From the NCBI RefSeq assembly GCF_014650895.1, contig NZ_BMVV01000025.1:1-64000 (forward strand): a stretch of 64,000 bases of DNA, written 5' to 3'. The first letter of the stretch is position 1. The number at the start of each line of letters is the position of its first letter. The notes beneath the pieces were generated by a model, which saw nothing but the letters and a program-made list of their open reading frames with translations, did no database searches and was not told where the DNA came from. Positions 16,155-25,541 of this stretch are shown here, piece after piece. Made by a program: the position numbers and the translations under genes. The stretch is from Streptomyces omiyaensis. GTDB taxonomy: Bacteria > Actinomycetota > Actinomycetes > Streptomycetales > Streptomycetaceae.

Positions 16155-17591
16155 ATGTCCAGGGAGCAACGCGGGCCGAACGAGAAGCTCGGCGCCGTTC
16201 TCGCCCTCGCGGGAATCAGCAACGCCGGCCTCGCCCGGCGCGTCAACGACCTCGGGGCACAGCGCGGTCTGACGCTGCGCTACGACAAGACCTCGGTGGC
16301 CCGCTGGGTCTCCAAGGGGATGGTGCCGCAGGGTGCCGCGCCGCACCTGATCGCCGCCGCGATCGGGCAGAAGCTGGGCCGGCCCGTGCCGCTGCACGAG
16401 ATCGGGCTCGCGGACGCCGACCCGGCGCCCGAGGTCGGCCTCGCCTTCCCCCGGGACGTCGGCGAGGCGGTCCGCGCCGCGACCGACCTCTACCGGCTCG
16501 ACCTGGCCGGGCGACGGGCCGGCGGGGGCGGGATCTGGCAGTCGCTGGCCGGCTCCTTCTCGGTCAGCGCCTACGCGACCCCGGCGTCCCGGTGGCTCAT
16601 CACCCCGGCCGACCCGTCGGTGGAGCGGGAGGCCGGACGGCCGGGCGGCGGAGCCGGGCCGGCCGGGGAGCACGCGCGCGTGGGGCACAGCGACGTCGCC
16701 AAGCTCCGCGAGGCCGCCGAGGACGCGCGGAAGTGGGACTCCAAGTACGGCGGCGGGGACTGGCGCTCGTCGATGGTGCCCGAGTGCTTGAGGGTGGACG
16801 CGGCGCCGCTGCTGCTCGGCTCCTACTCCGACGAGGTCGGCCGGGCGCTCTTCGGGGCGACCTCCGAGCTGACCCGGCTCGCCGGCTGGATGGCCTTCGA
16901 CACCGGGCAGCAGGAGGCCGCCCAGCGCTACTACATCCAGGCGCTGCGGCTCGCCCGGGCCGCCGCCGACGTGCCGCTCGGCGGCTACGTCCTCGCCTCG
17001 ATGTCCCTCCAGGCCACCTACCGGGGCTTCGCCGACGAGGGCGTCGACCTGGCCCAGGCCGCGCTCGAACGGAACCGGGGGCTCGCCACCGCCCGCACCA
17101 TGTCCTTCTTCCGGCTCGTCGAGGCCCGCGCGCACGCCAAGGCCGGCGACGGGCCCGCCGCCGCGGGGGCGCTGAAATCGGCCGAAGGATGGCTGGAGCG
17201 CTCCCGGGAGGGCGACGCCGACCCCACGTGGCTGGGCTTCTACTCGTACGACCGGTTCTGCGCGGACGCCGCCGAGTGCTACCGGGACCTGCGGATGCCG
17301 CGCGAGGTGCGGCGCTTCACCGAACAGGCGCTGTCCCGGCCGACGGAGGAGTTCGTCCGCTCGCACGGGCTGCGGCTCGTGGTGTCGGCCGTCGCCGAGC
17401 TGGAGTCCGGCAACCTCGACGCGGCCTGCGCGGCGGGCACGCGCGCGGTGGAGGTCGCCGGCCGGATCTCCTCGGCGCGGACCACCGAGTACGTGAGGGA
17501 CCTGCTGCACCGGCTGGAGCCGTACGGGCACGAGCCCCGCGTCAGGGAACTGCGGGAGCGGGCCCGGCCGCTGCTGGTCGCGCCGGCGTGA
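16155..17591 (+). CDS. NsdA/NsdB-like regulator with XRE-type HTH and TPR-like C-terminal region
   Basis: The 478-residue protein begins SREQRGPNEKLGAVLALAGI, followed by SNAGLARRVNDL. This is the N-terminal signature of the Streptomyces NsdA family of negative regulators of sporulation and antibiotic production. An HTH-like segment covers roughly residues 10-75, and the rest is helical with TPR-like spacing. The ATG at 16155 is preceded by GAGGGGTGG, which supports it over a GTG/ATG 45 bp upstream. These regulators are cytoplasmic; DNA targets and signals are poorly known. Which member of the family this is cannot be decided without alignment. Confidence 0.75.
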   Translation: MSREQRGPNEKLGAVLALAGISNAGLARRVNDLGAQRGLTLRYDKTSVARWVSKGMVPQGAAPHLIAAAIGQKLGRPVPLHEIGLADADPAPEVGLAFPRDVGEAVRAATDLYRLDLAGRRAGGGGIWQSLAGSFSVSAYATPASRWLITPADPSVEREAGRPGGGAGPAGEHARVGHSDVAKLREAAEDARKWDSKYGGGDWRSSMVPECLRVDAAPLLLGSYSDEVGRALFGATSELTRLAGWMAFDTGQQEAAQRYYIQALRLARAAADVPLGGYVLASMSLQATYRGFADEGVDLAQAALERNRGLATARTMSFFRLVEARAHAKAGDGPAAAGALKSAEGWLERSREGDADPTWLGFYSYDRFCADAAECYRDLRMPREVRRFTEQALSRPTEEFVRSHGLRLVVSAVAELESGNLDAACAAGTRAVEVAGRISSARTTEYVRDLLHRLEPYGHEPRVRELRERARPLLVAPA

Positions 17592-17747
17592 GGGAGCACG
17601 CCGGGGCGGGGGAGCACGCCGGAGCGCGCGCGGGATGACGGCGGGTGACGGGCGCGCGCGCGGAGGAGTGACGCGCGTCCCACGAGGTGGGCGTTTAACG
17701 GGATTGTCAGTGGGCCAGTGCACTATCAGGGGTGGGAGGTGGCGCTG

Positions 17748-18932
17748 GTGTTTGACTGTGACGTGCTGGTGATCGGCGGCGGGATCGTCGGTCTGTCGAC
17801 GGCGTACGCGATCCAGCGCGCCGCCCCCGGCACACGGGTCGCCGTCCTGGAGAAGGAGGCGGGCCCCGCGCGCCACCAGACCGGGCGCAACAGCGGGGTC
17901 ATCCACAGCGGCATCTACTACCGCCCCGGCTCCCTCAAGGCCCGCTTCGCCGTCGAGGGCGCGGCCGAGATGGTCAAGTTCTGCGCGGAGTGGGGCATCC
18001 CGCACCAGGTGACAGGCAAGCTCGTCGTCGCCACCGACCGCGAGGAGCTGCCCCGGCTGCACTCCCTGGTCCAGCGCGGCCGGGAGAACGGCATCCCGGT
18101 GCGCGAGCTCGGCCCGTCGCAGATCACCGAGTACGAGCCGCGGGTGCGGGGCCTCGCCGCGATCCACGTCGGCACCACCGGCATCGTCGACTACACGTCC
18201 GTCGCACGGCGGCTCGCCGAGGCCTCCGGCGCGGAGATCCTCTACGGGGCGGAGGTCACGGCCGTGGACCGGCGCCCCTGGGGCGTCGCCGTCCGCACCG
18301 CCGACCGGCGCATCGTGCGGGGCAAGGTCCTGGTCAACTGCGCGGGGCTGCACTGCGACCGGGTCGCGCGGCTCACCGGCGACGACCCGGGCATGCGGAT
18401 CGTTCCCTTCCGGGGCGAGTACTACGAGCTGGCCGACCCCTCGCTGGTGCGGGGCCTGGTCTATCCGGTGCCGGACCCCGCCTTCCCCTTCCTCGGCGTG
18501 CACCTCACCCGGGGCATCGACGGCGGCGTCCACATCGGACCGAACGCGGTGCCGGCGCTGGCGCGCGAGGGGTACGACTGGGGCGTCGTCCACCCCCGCG
18601 AGCTGACCGGCACGCTCGCGTGGCCCGGCTCCTGGAGCATCGCGCGCCGGCACTGGCGGTACGGCGCGGGCGAGCTGCGGCGCTCCCTGTCGAAGCGGGC
18701 CTTCACCGAAGCGGTGCGGCGGCTGCTGCCCGGCGTCGACGAGTCGGACCTGCGGCCGGCGGCGGCGGGAGTGCGGGCGCAGGCGGTGCTGCGGGACGGG
18801 ACGCTGGTGGACGACTTCCTCATCCGGGAGGGGGCGCGGGCGGTGCACGTGCTGAACGCGCCGTCGCCCGCGGCCACCGCGTCGCTGCCCATCGGACGCG
18901 AGATCGCCCGCCGGGTCCTCCCCCACCTCTGA
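17748..18932 (+). CDS. lhgO: L-2-hydroxyglutarate oxidase (FAD-dependent)
   Basis: The 394-residue protein begins FDCDVLVIGGGIVGLSTAYA, the FAD Rossmann motif of the DAO/LhgO family, followed by RHQTGRNSGVIHSGIYY, which is highly characteristic of LhgO. The enzyme oxidises L-2-hydroxyglutarate to 2-oxoglutarate, passing electrons to the respiratory chain or oxygen, and removes a toxic by-product. The GTG at 17748 follows GGGAGG by 8 bp. Longer GTG starts exist upstream but are less well placed. The C-terminal PSPAATASLPIG motif of the family is present. It is followed after 194 bp by trmB on the same strand. Confidence 0.9.
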   Translation: MFDCDVLVIGGGIVGLSTAYAIQRAAPGTRVAVLEKEAGPARHQTGRNSGVIHSGIYYRPGSLKARFAVEGAAEMVKFCAEWGIPHQVTGKLVVATDREELPRLHSLVQRGRENGIPVRELGPSQITEYEPRVRGLAAIHVGTTGIVDYTSVARRLAEASGAEILYGAEVTAVDRRPWGVAVRTADRRIVRGKVLVNCAGLHCDRVARLTGDDPGMRIVPFRGEYYELADPSLVRGLVYPVPDPAFPFLGVHLTRGIDGGVHIGPNAVPALAREGYDWGVVHPRELTGTLAWPGSWSIARRHWRYGAGELRRSLSKRAFTEAVRRLLPGVDESDLRPAAAGVRAQAVLRDGTLVDDFLIREGARAVHVLNAPSPAATASLPIGREIARRVLPHL

Positions 18933-19126
18933 CGACACCCTCCGCCGCACCGGCGGAAAGGGTCCCTCCGCCGCGCCCCCGTGCGGGGCCGCGCCCGGTG
19001 GGACGCCACCCTGTGCCGCGCCCCCGTGCGGGCATGCGTCCCGCCGGGGCGGAGCGCGTGTCCACCACGAAACGACGGCCCGGGGCGGCCCCGGAGCGGG
19101 CGGGGGCCGCGGTGGGGGGCCGTACC

Positions 19127-19912
19127 ATGGGCGGCATTGTGTCTGAGCAGCGTGAGAACCGTATCGAGCCCGCCGCCCGCCTCGGCAGCCGCATGTTCGC
19201 GCCCGGGGAGGGCCCTTCGCCCGACCCCGCCGGAGCCCACTTCGAGCGGCGGATCCGGAGTTTCCAGCCCCGGCGGAGCCGGGTGACGGCCGGGCAGGCC
19301 GAGGCCATGCTGAAGCGGTGGCCCGACTGGGGTCTGGACATCGACGGCAAGCGGGTCCTCGACCTGCGCGAGATGTTCGGCGGGCTGCCCGTCGTCCTGG
19401 AGATCGGCTTCGGGATGGGCGAGGCGACCGCGCAGATGGCCGCCGCCGACCCCGGCACCGGCATCCTCGCCGTCGACGTGCACACGCCCGGCCAGGGCAA
19501 CCTCCTCGGGCTGGCCGACCGCAACGGCCTCTCCAACGTCCGGGTCGCCAACGGCGACGCGATCATCCTGCTGCGCGAGATGCTGGACCCGGCGGCGCTC
19601 GACGGCTGCCGCGTCTACTTCCCGGACCCGTGGCCCAAGAAGCGGCACCACAAGCGGCGCCTGATCCAGCCCGAGTTCCTGACCCTGCTGGCGACGCGCC
19701 TGAAGCCGGGCGGGGTGCTGCACTGCGCCACGGACTGGGAGCCGTACGCGGAGCAGATGCTGGAGGTGCTCTCCGCGCACCCCGACTTCGAGAACACCGC
19801 CGCCGGGGGCGGCTACGCGCCCCGCCCCGACTTCCGGCCGCTGACCCGCTTCGAGGGCCAGGGCCTGGACAAGGGGCACGTCGTGCACGACCTGCTCTTC
19901 CGCAGGAAGTAG
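19127..19912 (+). CDS. trmB: tRNA (guanine-N7-)-methyltransferase
   Basis: The protein has 261 residues. The SAM-binding motif LEIGFGMGEATAQMA and the family signature DPWPKKRHHKRRL are intact. TrmB methylates G46 in the variable loop of tRNAs in the cytoplasm. The C-terminal TDWEPYAEQMLEVL stretch is also typical. The ATG at 19127 or the GTG at 19139 could initiate; I used the ATG. The N terminus carries about 60 extra residues before the core fold, common in actinobacterial TrmB. A PrsW-type gene follows 89 bp downstream. Confidence 0.94.
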   Translation: MGGIVSEQRENRIEPAARLGSRMFAPGEGPSPDPAGAHFERRIRSFQPRRSRVTAGQAEAMLKRWPDWGLDIDGKRVLDLREMFGGLPVVLEIGFGMGEATAQMAAADPGTGILAVDVHTPGQGNLLGLADRNGLSNVRVANGDAIILLREMLDPAALDGCRVYFPDPWPKKRHHKRRLIQPEFLTLLATRLKPGGVLHCATDWEPYAEQMLEVLSAHPDFENTAAGGGYAPRPDFRPLTRFEGQGLDKGHVVHDLLFRRK

Positions 19913-20001
19913 CGCCGCCGCGGACCGGGCGCCGGGCCCCGCCGCGCGTCCCTCTCCACAAGTCCGTCGCCCCTGTCGGTGCCGGTCGCTAGGGTCGAGG
20001 C

Positions 20002-21444
20002 GTGTCGCAACCCCTGCCGTCGCCCGAGCCGCCCGCGCCGCCCGCCGCGTCCCTGCCGTCGCAGGCGGGGCCGCCGGCCGCCGAGACCCGGCCCCCCGGC
20101 CCGCACCCGCAGCCGTGCCCGCCCCCTCGCCCGGAGCACCCGCACGCCGACGTGCCCGCGCGGGACGGGGACGAGCCGTCGTTCGCCGTGGCCGCGGACC
20201 GGAGCCAGTGGCGGTACCGGCCCCGGCGGGCGTTCTGGCGGAGCCGGATCGTCCGGGCGGTCGCGCTGGTCACGCTCCTCGCGCTCTGCGCGCTGGTGAT
20301 CCTGGCGCTGGTGCGGGAGCAGACCGGCACGGAGGGGTTCCTCGTCGGGCTCGGGCTCGCGGTCCTGCCCGTGCCGCTGCTCATGGCGGCGTTCCGGTGG
20401 CTGGACCGGGTGGAGCCGGGTCCGTGGAAGAACCTGCTGTTCGCCTTCGCGTGGGGCGCGTTCGCCGCCGCCCTGGTCGCGATCCTCGCGAACTCCTTCG
20501 CCGTGCGCTGGATCGCCACCGCGACCGCCGACCCCGGTTCGGCCGACGACCTCGGCGCCACCGTGATCGCCCCGGTGGTGGAGGAGACCGCGAAGGCCGC
20601 CGCGGTCCTGCTGCTCTTCCTCTTCCGTCGGCGGGACTTCCGGAGCCTGGTCGACGGGGTGGTGATCGCCGGCTTCACCGCGACCGGCTTCGCGTTCACC
20701 GAGAACATCCTCTACCTGGGCAACGCCTTCGGGGAGGACCAGGACCTCGGTGACGGCGGCATCGGCGCCGTCACCGCCGGCACCTTCTTCGTCCGGGTCG
20801 TGATGTCGCCGTTCGCGCACCCGCTCTTCACGGTCCTCACCGGCATCGGCTTCGGCCTGGCCGCGCTCGCCCCGCGCGGCAAGCGGCTGCGGCGGGTGCT
20901 GCTGCCGGTCGCCGGGCTGCTGCTCTCGATGGGCGTCCACGCGCTGTGGAACGGCTCGGCGACCTTCGGCGGCCCCCTCGCCTTCTACGCCGTGTACGCG
21001 ATGTTCATGGTCCCGGCCTTCGGGCTGCTGACCTGGCTCGCCGTGTGGAGCCGCCAGCGGGAGCTGCGGACGATCGCCGGGGTGCTGCCGGCGTACGCGG
21101 CGGCCGGCTGGCTCTCCCCCGAGGAGCCGCTGGCGCTCTCCTCGATGCGGGCCCGCCGCACCGCGCGCGCGGTGGCGTCCCGTACGTACGGCAAGGCGGG
21201 GGCGCGGGCGGTCGGCGAGTACGAGTCCTTCGCGACGACCCTGGCCTTCCTGCGCGAGCGGGCGCGCCGGGGCACGGTCCCGGTGCCGGACTTCGCCGCG
21301 CGGGAGCAGGAGCTGCTGCACCACCTGTGGGAGCGCCGGGCGACGGCCTCGCCCGCGCTCTCGTACGCGGCGCGGGCCACCGGCCGGGTGTGGGTGCCGC
21401 CGCAGTACCTCGACTACGGCGGCTACAACCCCTACAAGGGTTAG
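20002..21444 (+). CDS. PrsW-family intramembrane metalloprotease
   Basis: This polytopic membrane protein has 480 residues. A Pro-rich cytoplasmic N terminus of about 75 residues precedes 8-9 hydrophobic segments. PrsW hallmarks are present: VVEETAKAAAVLL with the paired Glu, GFAFTENILYL, and conserved His in SPFAHPLF and GVHALWNG. In Bacillus, PrsW cleaves the anti-sigma factor RsiW at site 1. Here the substrate is unknown; the sigma-fusion protein at 7192 is a speculative candidate. The start is GTG. The stop overlaps the convergent aldo/keto reductase gene by 4 bp. The extended C-terminal helical tail of about 150 residues is longer than in Bacillus PrsW. Confidence 0.88.
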   Translation: MSQPLPSPEPPAPPAASLPSQAGPPAAETRPPGPHPQPCPPPRPEHPHADVPARDGDEPSFAVAADRSQWRYRPRRAFWRSRIVRAVALVTLLALCALVILALVREQTGTEGFLVGLGLAVLPVPLLMAAFRWLDRVEPGPWKNLLFAFAWGAFAAALVAILANSFAVRWIATATADPGSADDLGATVIAPVVEETAKAAAVLLLFLFRRRDFRSLVDGVVIAGFTATGFAFTENILYLGNAFGEDQDLGDGGIGAVTAGTFFVRVVMSPFAHPLFTVLTGIGFGLAALAPRGKRLRRVLLPVAGLLLSMGVHALWNGSATFGGPLAFYAVYAMFMVPAFGLLTWLAVWSRQRELRTIAGVLPAYAAAGWLSPEEPLALSSMRARRTARAVASRTYGKAGARAVGEYESFATTLAFLRERARRGTVPVPDFAAREQELLHHLWERRATASPALSYAARATGRVWVPPQYLDYGGYNPYKG

Positions 21445-22436
21445 CCCTCAGTGGTCCCGGCCGTCTCAGTCGTCCCGAGCGTCTCGGGGGTCTCGGAGGC
21501 GGCCGTCAGGCGGGCCGCCTCGTCGGCGGTGAGGGTGAGGTCCGCGGCGGCGACCAGGGCGGGCAGCTGCTCGACCGTGCGGGCCGAGGCGATCGGCGCG
21601 GCGACGGTGGGGCGCGAGGCGAGCCAGGCGAGGGCGACGGTCGCGGGCTCGGCGCCGCGGGCCTCGGCGATCCCGTCGAGGGCGGCGAGCACGGCCCGCC
21701 CGCGGGCGGTCTCGGCGAGGCCGGCGGCGCGGTGGGCGCGGACGCTCTCCACGGACCGGCCGGGCCGGTACTTGCCGGTGAGGAAGCCGGAGGCGAGACC
21801 GTAGTACGGGACGGCGGCGAGGCCCGCGCCGGCGACGGTGTCGAGGAGCGGGCCCTCGTACTTCTCGCGGGAGACGAGGTTGCACTCGGGCTGGAGCGCC
21901 ACGTACCGGGCGAGTCCCTCGGCCTCGGCGAAGTCGAGCGAGGCCCGCAGCCGCTCCGGGGAGATGTTGGAGGCGGCGACGGCCCGCACCTTGCCGTCCC
22001 GCACGAGCCGGTCGAGGGCGGTGACGATCTCCTCGACCGGCACCGACTCGTCGTCGAAGTGGGTGTAGAAGAGGTCGATGTAGTCGGTGCCGAGGCGGCG
22101 CAGGGACTCCTCCGCGCCGGCCTTGAGGGTGCCGGCGGAGAGGCCCTTGAAGCGGGAGTGGGCGCCGACCTTGGTGGCGACGACGACGTCGGAGCGGTTG
22201 CCGCGGGAGGCCAGCCAGCGGCCGATGATCGTCTCGGACTCGCCGCCCTCGTTGCCCTCGACCCACTCCGAGTAGACGTCGGCGGTGTCCACGAAGTTGC
22301 CGCCGGCGGCCGCGTAGGCGTCGAGGACGGCGAAGGAGCCGGCCTCGTCGGCGCTCCAGCCGAAGACGTTGCCGCCCAGTGCGAGGGGGAAGACGTGCAG
22401 GCCGGAGGTGCCCAGCGGGCGCAGAGGTGAGGTCAT
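21441..22436 (-). CDS. Aldo/keto reductase
   Basis: The 331-residue TIM-barrel oxidoreductase uses NADPH to reduce aldehydes and ketones. Motifs seen are LALGGNVFGW near the start, FVDTADVYSEWVEG with the catalytic Asp and Tyr, VVVATKVGAHSR with Lys, and YIDLFYTHFDDE with His. The subfamily resembles YajO/Tas-type or potassium-channel-beta-like AKRs with broad substrates. The ATG start reads MTSPLRPLGTSGL, a typical AKR opening. It lies downstream of the M23 peptidase operon in the reverse sense and appears to be a single gene. Confidence 0.92.
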   Translation of the reverse strand: MTSPLRPLGTSGLHVFPLALGGNVFGWSADEAGSFAVLDAYAAAGGNFVDTADVYSEWVEGNEGGESETIIGRWLASRGNRSDVVVATKVGAHSRFKGLSAGTLKAGAEESLRRLGTDYIDLFYTHFDDESVPVEEIVTALDRLVRDGKVRAVAASNISPERLRASLDFAEAEGLARYVALQPECNLVSREKYEGPLLDTVAGAGLAAVPYYGLASGFLTGKYRPGRSVESVRAHRAAGLAETARGRAVLAALDGIAEARGAEPATVALAWLASRPTVAAPIASARTVEQLPALVAAADLTLTADEAARLTAASETPETLGTTETAGTTEG

Positions 22437-22515
22437 GGAGAGATCAACTCCGTGCGCCGCCGGGCGTATTCCGGTCGGGGAGCCTGAACCCCGGCCGGAA
22501 CGCTCGCGGTCCGGG

Positions 22516-23712
22516 TCAGACCGTCAGGCCCTTAGAGCGCAGCCACTCGGCCGGGTCGATGCCGGAGCCGTCGGGGGTGTGGACCTCCAGGTGGAGGTGG
22601 GGTCCGGTCACGTTGCCGGTGGCGCCGACGCGGCCGATGGTCTCGCCGGTGGTGACGGTCTGCCCGGCGGAGACGGTCATGGAGGAGAGGTGGCAGTACC
22701 AGACCTCGGTGCCGTCGGCCAGCTCCAGGACGATCCGGTAGCCGTACGAGCCCGACCAGCCGGCCGACTTGATGGTGCCGCCGTGCACCGCCTTGAGCGG
22801 GGTGCCGGTGGGCGCGGCGAAGTCGAGGCCGGTGTGGTAGCCGGAGGACCACATCGAGCCGGACTGCATGTAGGTGGAGGTGAGGGTGTAGGAGGAGAGC
22901 GGCATCGAGTAGCTGGCGGCCAGCTTGGCGAGCCGCTCGGCCTCCGCCTTCTCGGCGGCGATCCGCTCGGCCTCGGCCTTCTCGGCGGCGAGCCGCTCCG
23001 CCTCCGCCTTGGCCTTCGCCTCGGCCTCGGCCTTGAGGGCGGCGTCCGCCTTGGCCTTGGCGTCCGCGGCGGCCTTCTCGGCGGCGGCCTTCTCGGCGGC
23101 CAGCTTCTCGGCGTCGACGGCGGCCTGCTGCTGCTGTTCGGCCTGCTGGAGGATGCGGGCGCGCAGGGCCTCGCCGGCGTCGGCGGTGGAGGCGGTGCGC
23201 TCCTGGGCCTCGGTGCCGGTGAGGGTGTCGGCCGGGGCGTTGTACGTGATCGAGGTGAGCGGCTTCGTGGCCGCGCCGCCCGCGGCGACCGGCGCGGAGT
23301 CCTCCGCGGGGACGCTCCGCTCGTCGCCGCCGGACAGGAGGTCGCCGACGCCGGGCAGGTCGTGGGCGTCCGGCAGGCCGAGGTCGGGGAGGTCCGGGAG
23401 GGAGATCGCGACCGGGGGCTTCTCCTGCGCGGTGGCGAGGCCGCCCGCGCCGACGGCGGCGATGACGCCGACGCCGAGGACGGTGGAGGAGCGGGCGAAG
23501 TTGGAGCGCTGCTTCACGACCCGGTGCCGGCCGCCGGCGCGGCTCTCGGCGCGCAGGGAGCCCTCGGTGGGGTTCCACTCGCCGGGTGCGGGGGTGAAGG
23601 AGGCGGGGTCGTACGCGCCCGGCGCGGAGCCGGCCGGGTCGTCCGCTCCGAGGACACCCGGTCCTCCGAAGGGCTCGAAGGGGGTTCCGGGTACGGGGGT
23701 GTTGGACGCCAC
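22516..23712 (-). CDS. M23 (LytM-type) peptidoglycan endopeptidase with coiled coil, riboswitch-controlled
   Basis: This is a 398-residue exported cell-wall hydrolase. A cytoplasmic or pre-signal N terminus of about 75 residues (the first 52 acidic and Pro-rich) ends in the hydrophobic segment TVLGVGVIAAVGAGG. A long Ala/Glu/Lys coiled coil (about residues 175-265) follows. The M23 domain has zinc ligands HTGLDFAAP and HLHLEVHTPDGSG. Such proteins cut cross-links or activate amidases during growth and spore germination. The GTG at 23712 follows GGAAAGGAG. The long leader upstream is a c-di-AMP riboswitch, the control known for several Streptomyces cell-wall hydrolases such as rpfA. Confidence 0.92.
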   Translation of the reverse strand: MASNTPVPGTPFEPFGGPGVLGADDPAGSAPGAYDPASFTPAPGEWNPTEGSLRAESRAGGRHRVVKQRSNFARSSTVLGVGVIAAVGAGGLATAQEKPPVAISLPDLPDLGLPDAHDLPGVGDLLSGGDERSVPAEDSAPVAAGGAATKPLTSITYNAPADTLTGTEAQERTASTADAGEALRARILQQAEQQQQAAVDAEKLAAEKAAAEKAAADAKAKADAALKAEAEAKAKAEAERLAAEKAEAERIAAEKAEAERLAKLAASYSMPLSSYTLTSTYMQSGSMWSSGYHTGLDFAAPTGTPLKAVHGGTIKSAGWSGSYGYRIVLELADGTEVWYCHLSSMTVSAGQTVTTGETIGRVGATGNVTGPHLHLEVHTPDGSGIDPAEWLRSKGLTV

Positions 23713-23723
23713 GGAGGCGCGCT

Positions 23724-23895
23724 CCTTTCCTTCCTTCTCGCCTACCGGGTTAGCTGACGGGTTCGGAGCAGGAAGGTCTCCTACGGGCGTCTTCGCACGG
23801 GGGAGGTGCGAGGGGCCCGATTCACCCCAAGGGTTGGTTCCCCGGTTCCCTTTCGGGATTCGGCGCACGCGCACGGAGCCGCCTCTTGCGACGGC
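23724..23895 (-). promoter_or_regulatory. Cyclic di-AMP (ydaO/yuaA-type) riboswitch
   Basis: The leader between the promoter and the M23 gene carries the conserved ydaO core on the minus strand: GGGGAACC with TTGGGGTGAATC, then GAGACCTTCCTGCTCCGAAC, CCGTCAGCTAACC and GGTAGGCG, ending just before the ribosome site. These blocks match the consensus known for c-di-AMP sensing RNAs placed before cell-wall hydrolases in Actinobacteria, where ligand binding turns the gene off. Boundaries are estimated from the conserved blocks, not from a folded model. Confidence 0.88.
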
Positions 23896-23920
23896 TGGGA
23901 CGACCGCGCTGCGTTATCGA

Positions 23921-23950
23921 ACGTTAATAGACACGGCGGTCCGATTCCAA
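23921..23950 (-). promoter_or_regulatory. Candidate promoter of the riboswitch/M23 transcript
   Basis: On the minus strand TTGGAA (23950-23945) and TAACGT (23926-23921) are separated by 18 bp. The pair sits just upstream of the riboswitch in an AT-richer stretch. This would give a leader of about 200 nt that contains the whole aptamer. The remaining bases up to 24100 hold no gene. A short inverted repeat GACCACGG/CCGTGGTC (24075-24102) overlaps the stop of the phosphatase gene and may end its transcript. Confidence 0.5.
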
Positions 23951-24100
23951 GCCGTTCCCCTTGATCATTCATTGAATTGGCAGGGATTCGCCCGACTTGA
24001 CCCCCCTTCAGCGCGACCCGGCCCAACCCTCGGAATCTGACGTTATGTCAATTGTTATCACTGTGACACCTCGCGACCACGGACGGTCACGGTCCCGTGG

Positions 24101-25348
24101 TCAGCCCGCGGGCCCGGGCGGCACCACCGGCATCGTCCGCCGCCGCGAGGGCGCCCCGGCCGCCGGACGGCTCACCGCGAGCAGCGCCATGTCGTCCGTC
24201 GAACCCCCGCCGGTGTGCCGCCGCACGTCGTCCACGAGCGCGTCCAGCAGCTCCTCGGGCCCGGGGAAGACCGCCCCCGCGAGCCGGGCCGCCGGATCGT
24301 AGAAGACGCCGTGCGCGTCCCGCGCCTCCGACAGGCCGTCCGTGTAGAAGAGCAGCGTCGTCCCCACCGGGTACGGCCGCTCGTCGGCCCGGTCCGGCCA
24401 GACCGACAGCTCCCCCATCCCCAGCGGCAGCGCCGGATCCGCCGGCTCGACCGGCTCCAGGCTCCCGTCGCCGTGCAGCAGCAGCGGCGGCGGGTGCCCC
24501 CGGTTCACGATCCGCACCGACCCGCCCTCCCGCGGGATCTCGGCCAGCACCGCCGTCGTGAACCCCTCGACGGCGTCCAGCCCCTCGCGCCGGTCGCCCT
24601 CCCGGGTGAGCGCCCGGTCCAGGCGCCGCGCCACCCCCTCCAGGTCGGCCTCCTGCTCGGCAGCCTCCCGGAAGGCGCCGATGACGACGGCCACCGCCTC
24701 CACCGCGTCCATCCCCTTGCCCCGCACGTCCCCGACCACCAGCCGCACCCCGTAGGGGGTGTCCTGCACCGCGAACAGGTCGCCGCCGATGAACGCGTCC
24801 GCCTGCGCCGCCTCGTACCGGGCCGCGCACTGGAGCCCCGCGATCCGCTCCGCCGGCATGGGCAGCACCGCCCGCTGCGCCGCCTCCGCGATCACCCGCG
24901 CCGACGCCAGCCGCTCCCCGCTGCGCCGCACCACCAGGTTGATCACCATGGCGAGCGCCGAGACGGTCACCACGGTCAGGGTCTCGGTCAGCGACGGCAC
25001 GTCGGAGAGCGTGCCGTTGTAGACGTGCAGCCCGACCGAGGCCAGGATCGCCGCGATCCCGGTCAGCAGGGTCGTGAGCCGGGAGAAGAACGGGGCGGCG
25101 ATCAGCGGGGCGGCGGAGAAGAGCGGCGCCGCCGTGTACGAGGGCGGGGTGGCCACGTCGAAGACCACCCCGCCCACGATGATCAGCGGCGGCAGCGCCC
25201 GCAGGAACCTCCGGGTGGTCCCGAAGGGGGCCACGGGGGGCTGCGGCTCCCCGCCGTACGGCCCCCGGGGCGCGCCGGGGCGGACGGCACGGCCGCCGGG
25301 CCGCGCGCCCCGCCGCCCACCGCCCGCCGCTCCCCGAGGGTGCGCCAC
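24101..25348 (-). CDS. Membrane PP2C (SpoIIE-type) serine phosphatase
   Basis: The protein has 415 residues. A Gly/Pro/Arg-rich N terminus precedes about four membrane segments (LPPLIIVGGVVF through LTVVTVSALAMVINLVV, residues 55-150). A cytoplasmic PP2C domain follows with metal-binding sequences IGGDLFAV, VVGDVRGKG, FYTDGLSEARD and DDMALLAV. These enzymes dephosphorylate anti-anti-sigma factors in response to membrane signals. The GTG at 25348 is chosen because AGGAG precedes it by 7 bp. No partner kinase or antagonist lies next to it. It and the M23 gene are on the same strand, 388 bp apart with an independent promoter between. Confidence 0.88.
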   Translation of the reverse strand: MAHPRGAAGGGRRGARPGGRAVRPGAPRGPYGGEPQPPVAPFGTTRRFLRALPPLIIVGGVVFDVATPPSYTAAPLFSAAPLIAAPFFSRLTTLLTGIAAILASVGLHVYNGTLSDVPSLTETLTVVTVSALAMVINLVVRRSGERLASARVIAEAAQRAVLPMPAERIAGLQCAARYEAAQADAFIGGDLFAVQDTPYGVRLVVGDVRGKGMDAVEAVAVVIGAFREAAEQEADLEGVARRLDRALTREGDRREGLDAVEGFTTAVLAEIPREGGSVRIVNRGHPPPLLLHGDGSLEPVEPADPALPLGMGELSVWPDRADERPYPVGTTLLFYTDGLSEARDAHGVFYDPAARLAGAVFPGPEELLDALVDDVRRHTGGGSTDDMALLAVSRPAAGAPSRRRTMPVVPPGPAG

Positions 25349-25541
25349 CTGAGTACTCCTGACCGGTCGTCGGCCCTTCGCCGGGCCGCGTCCGCGGCCC
25401 GGACCCGCACCGCGCACCCTCCCAGGGTCCCCGCGACGGCGCCCGGCGGCGACCGCGGGGGGCCGACCGGGCGTACCGGACGCCGCGCGGGCGCGGGCCC
25501 GGCTCCCGTACGACGGGCGACGGAACGCCGCCGCCCCGCCG

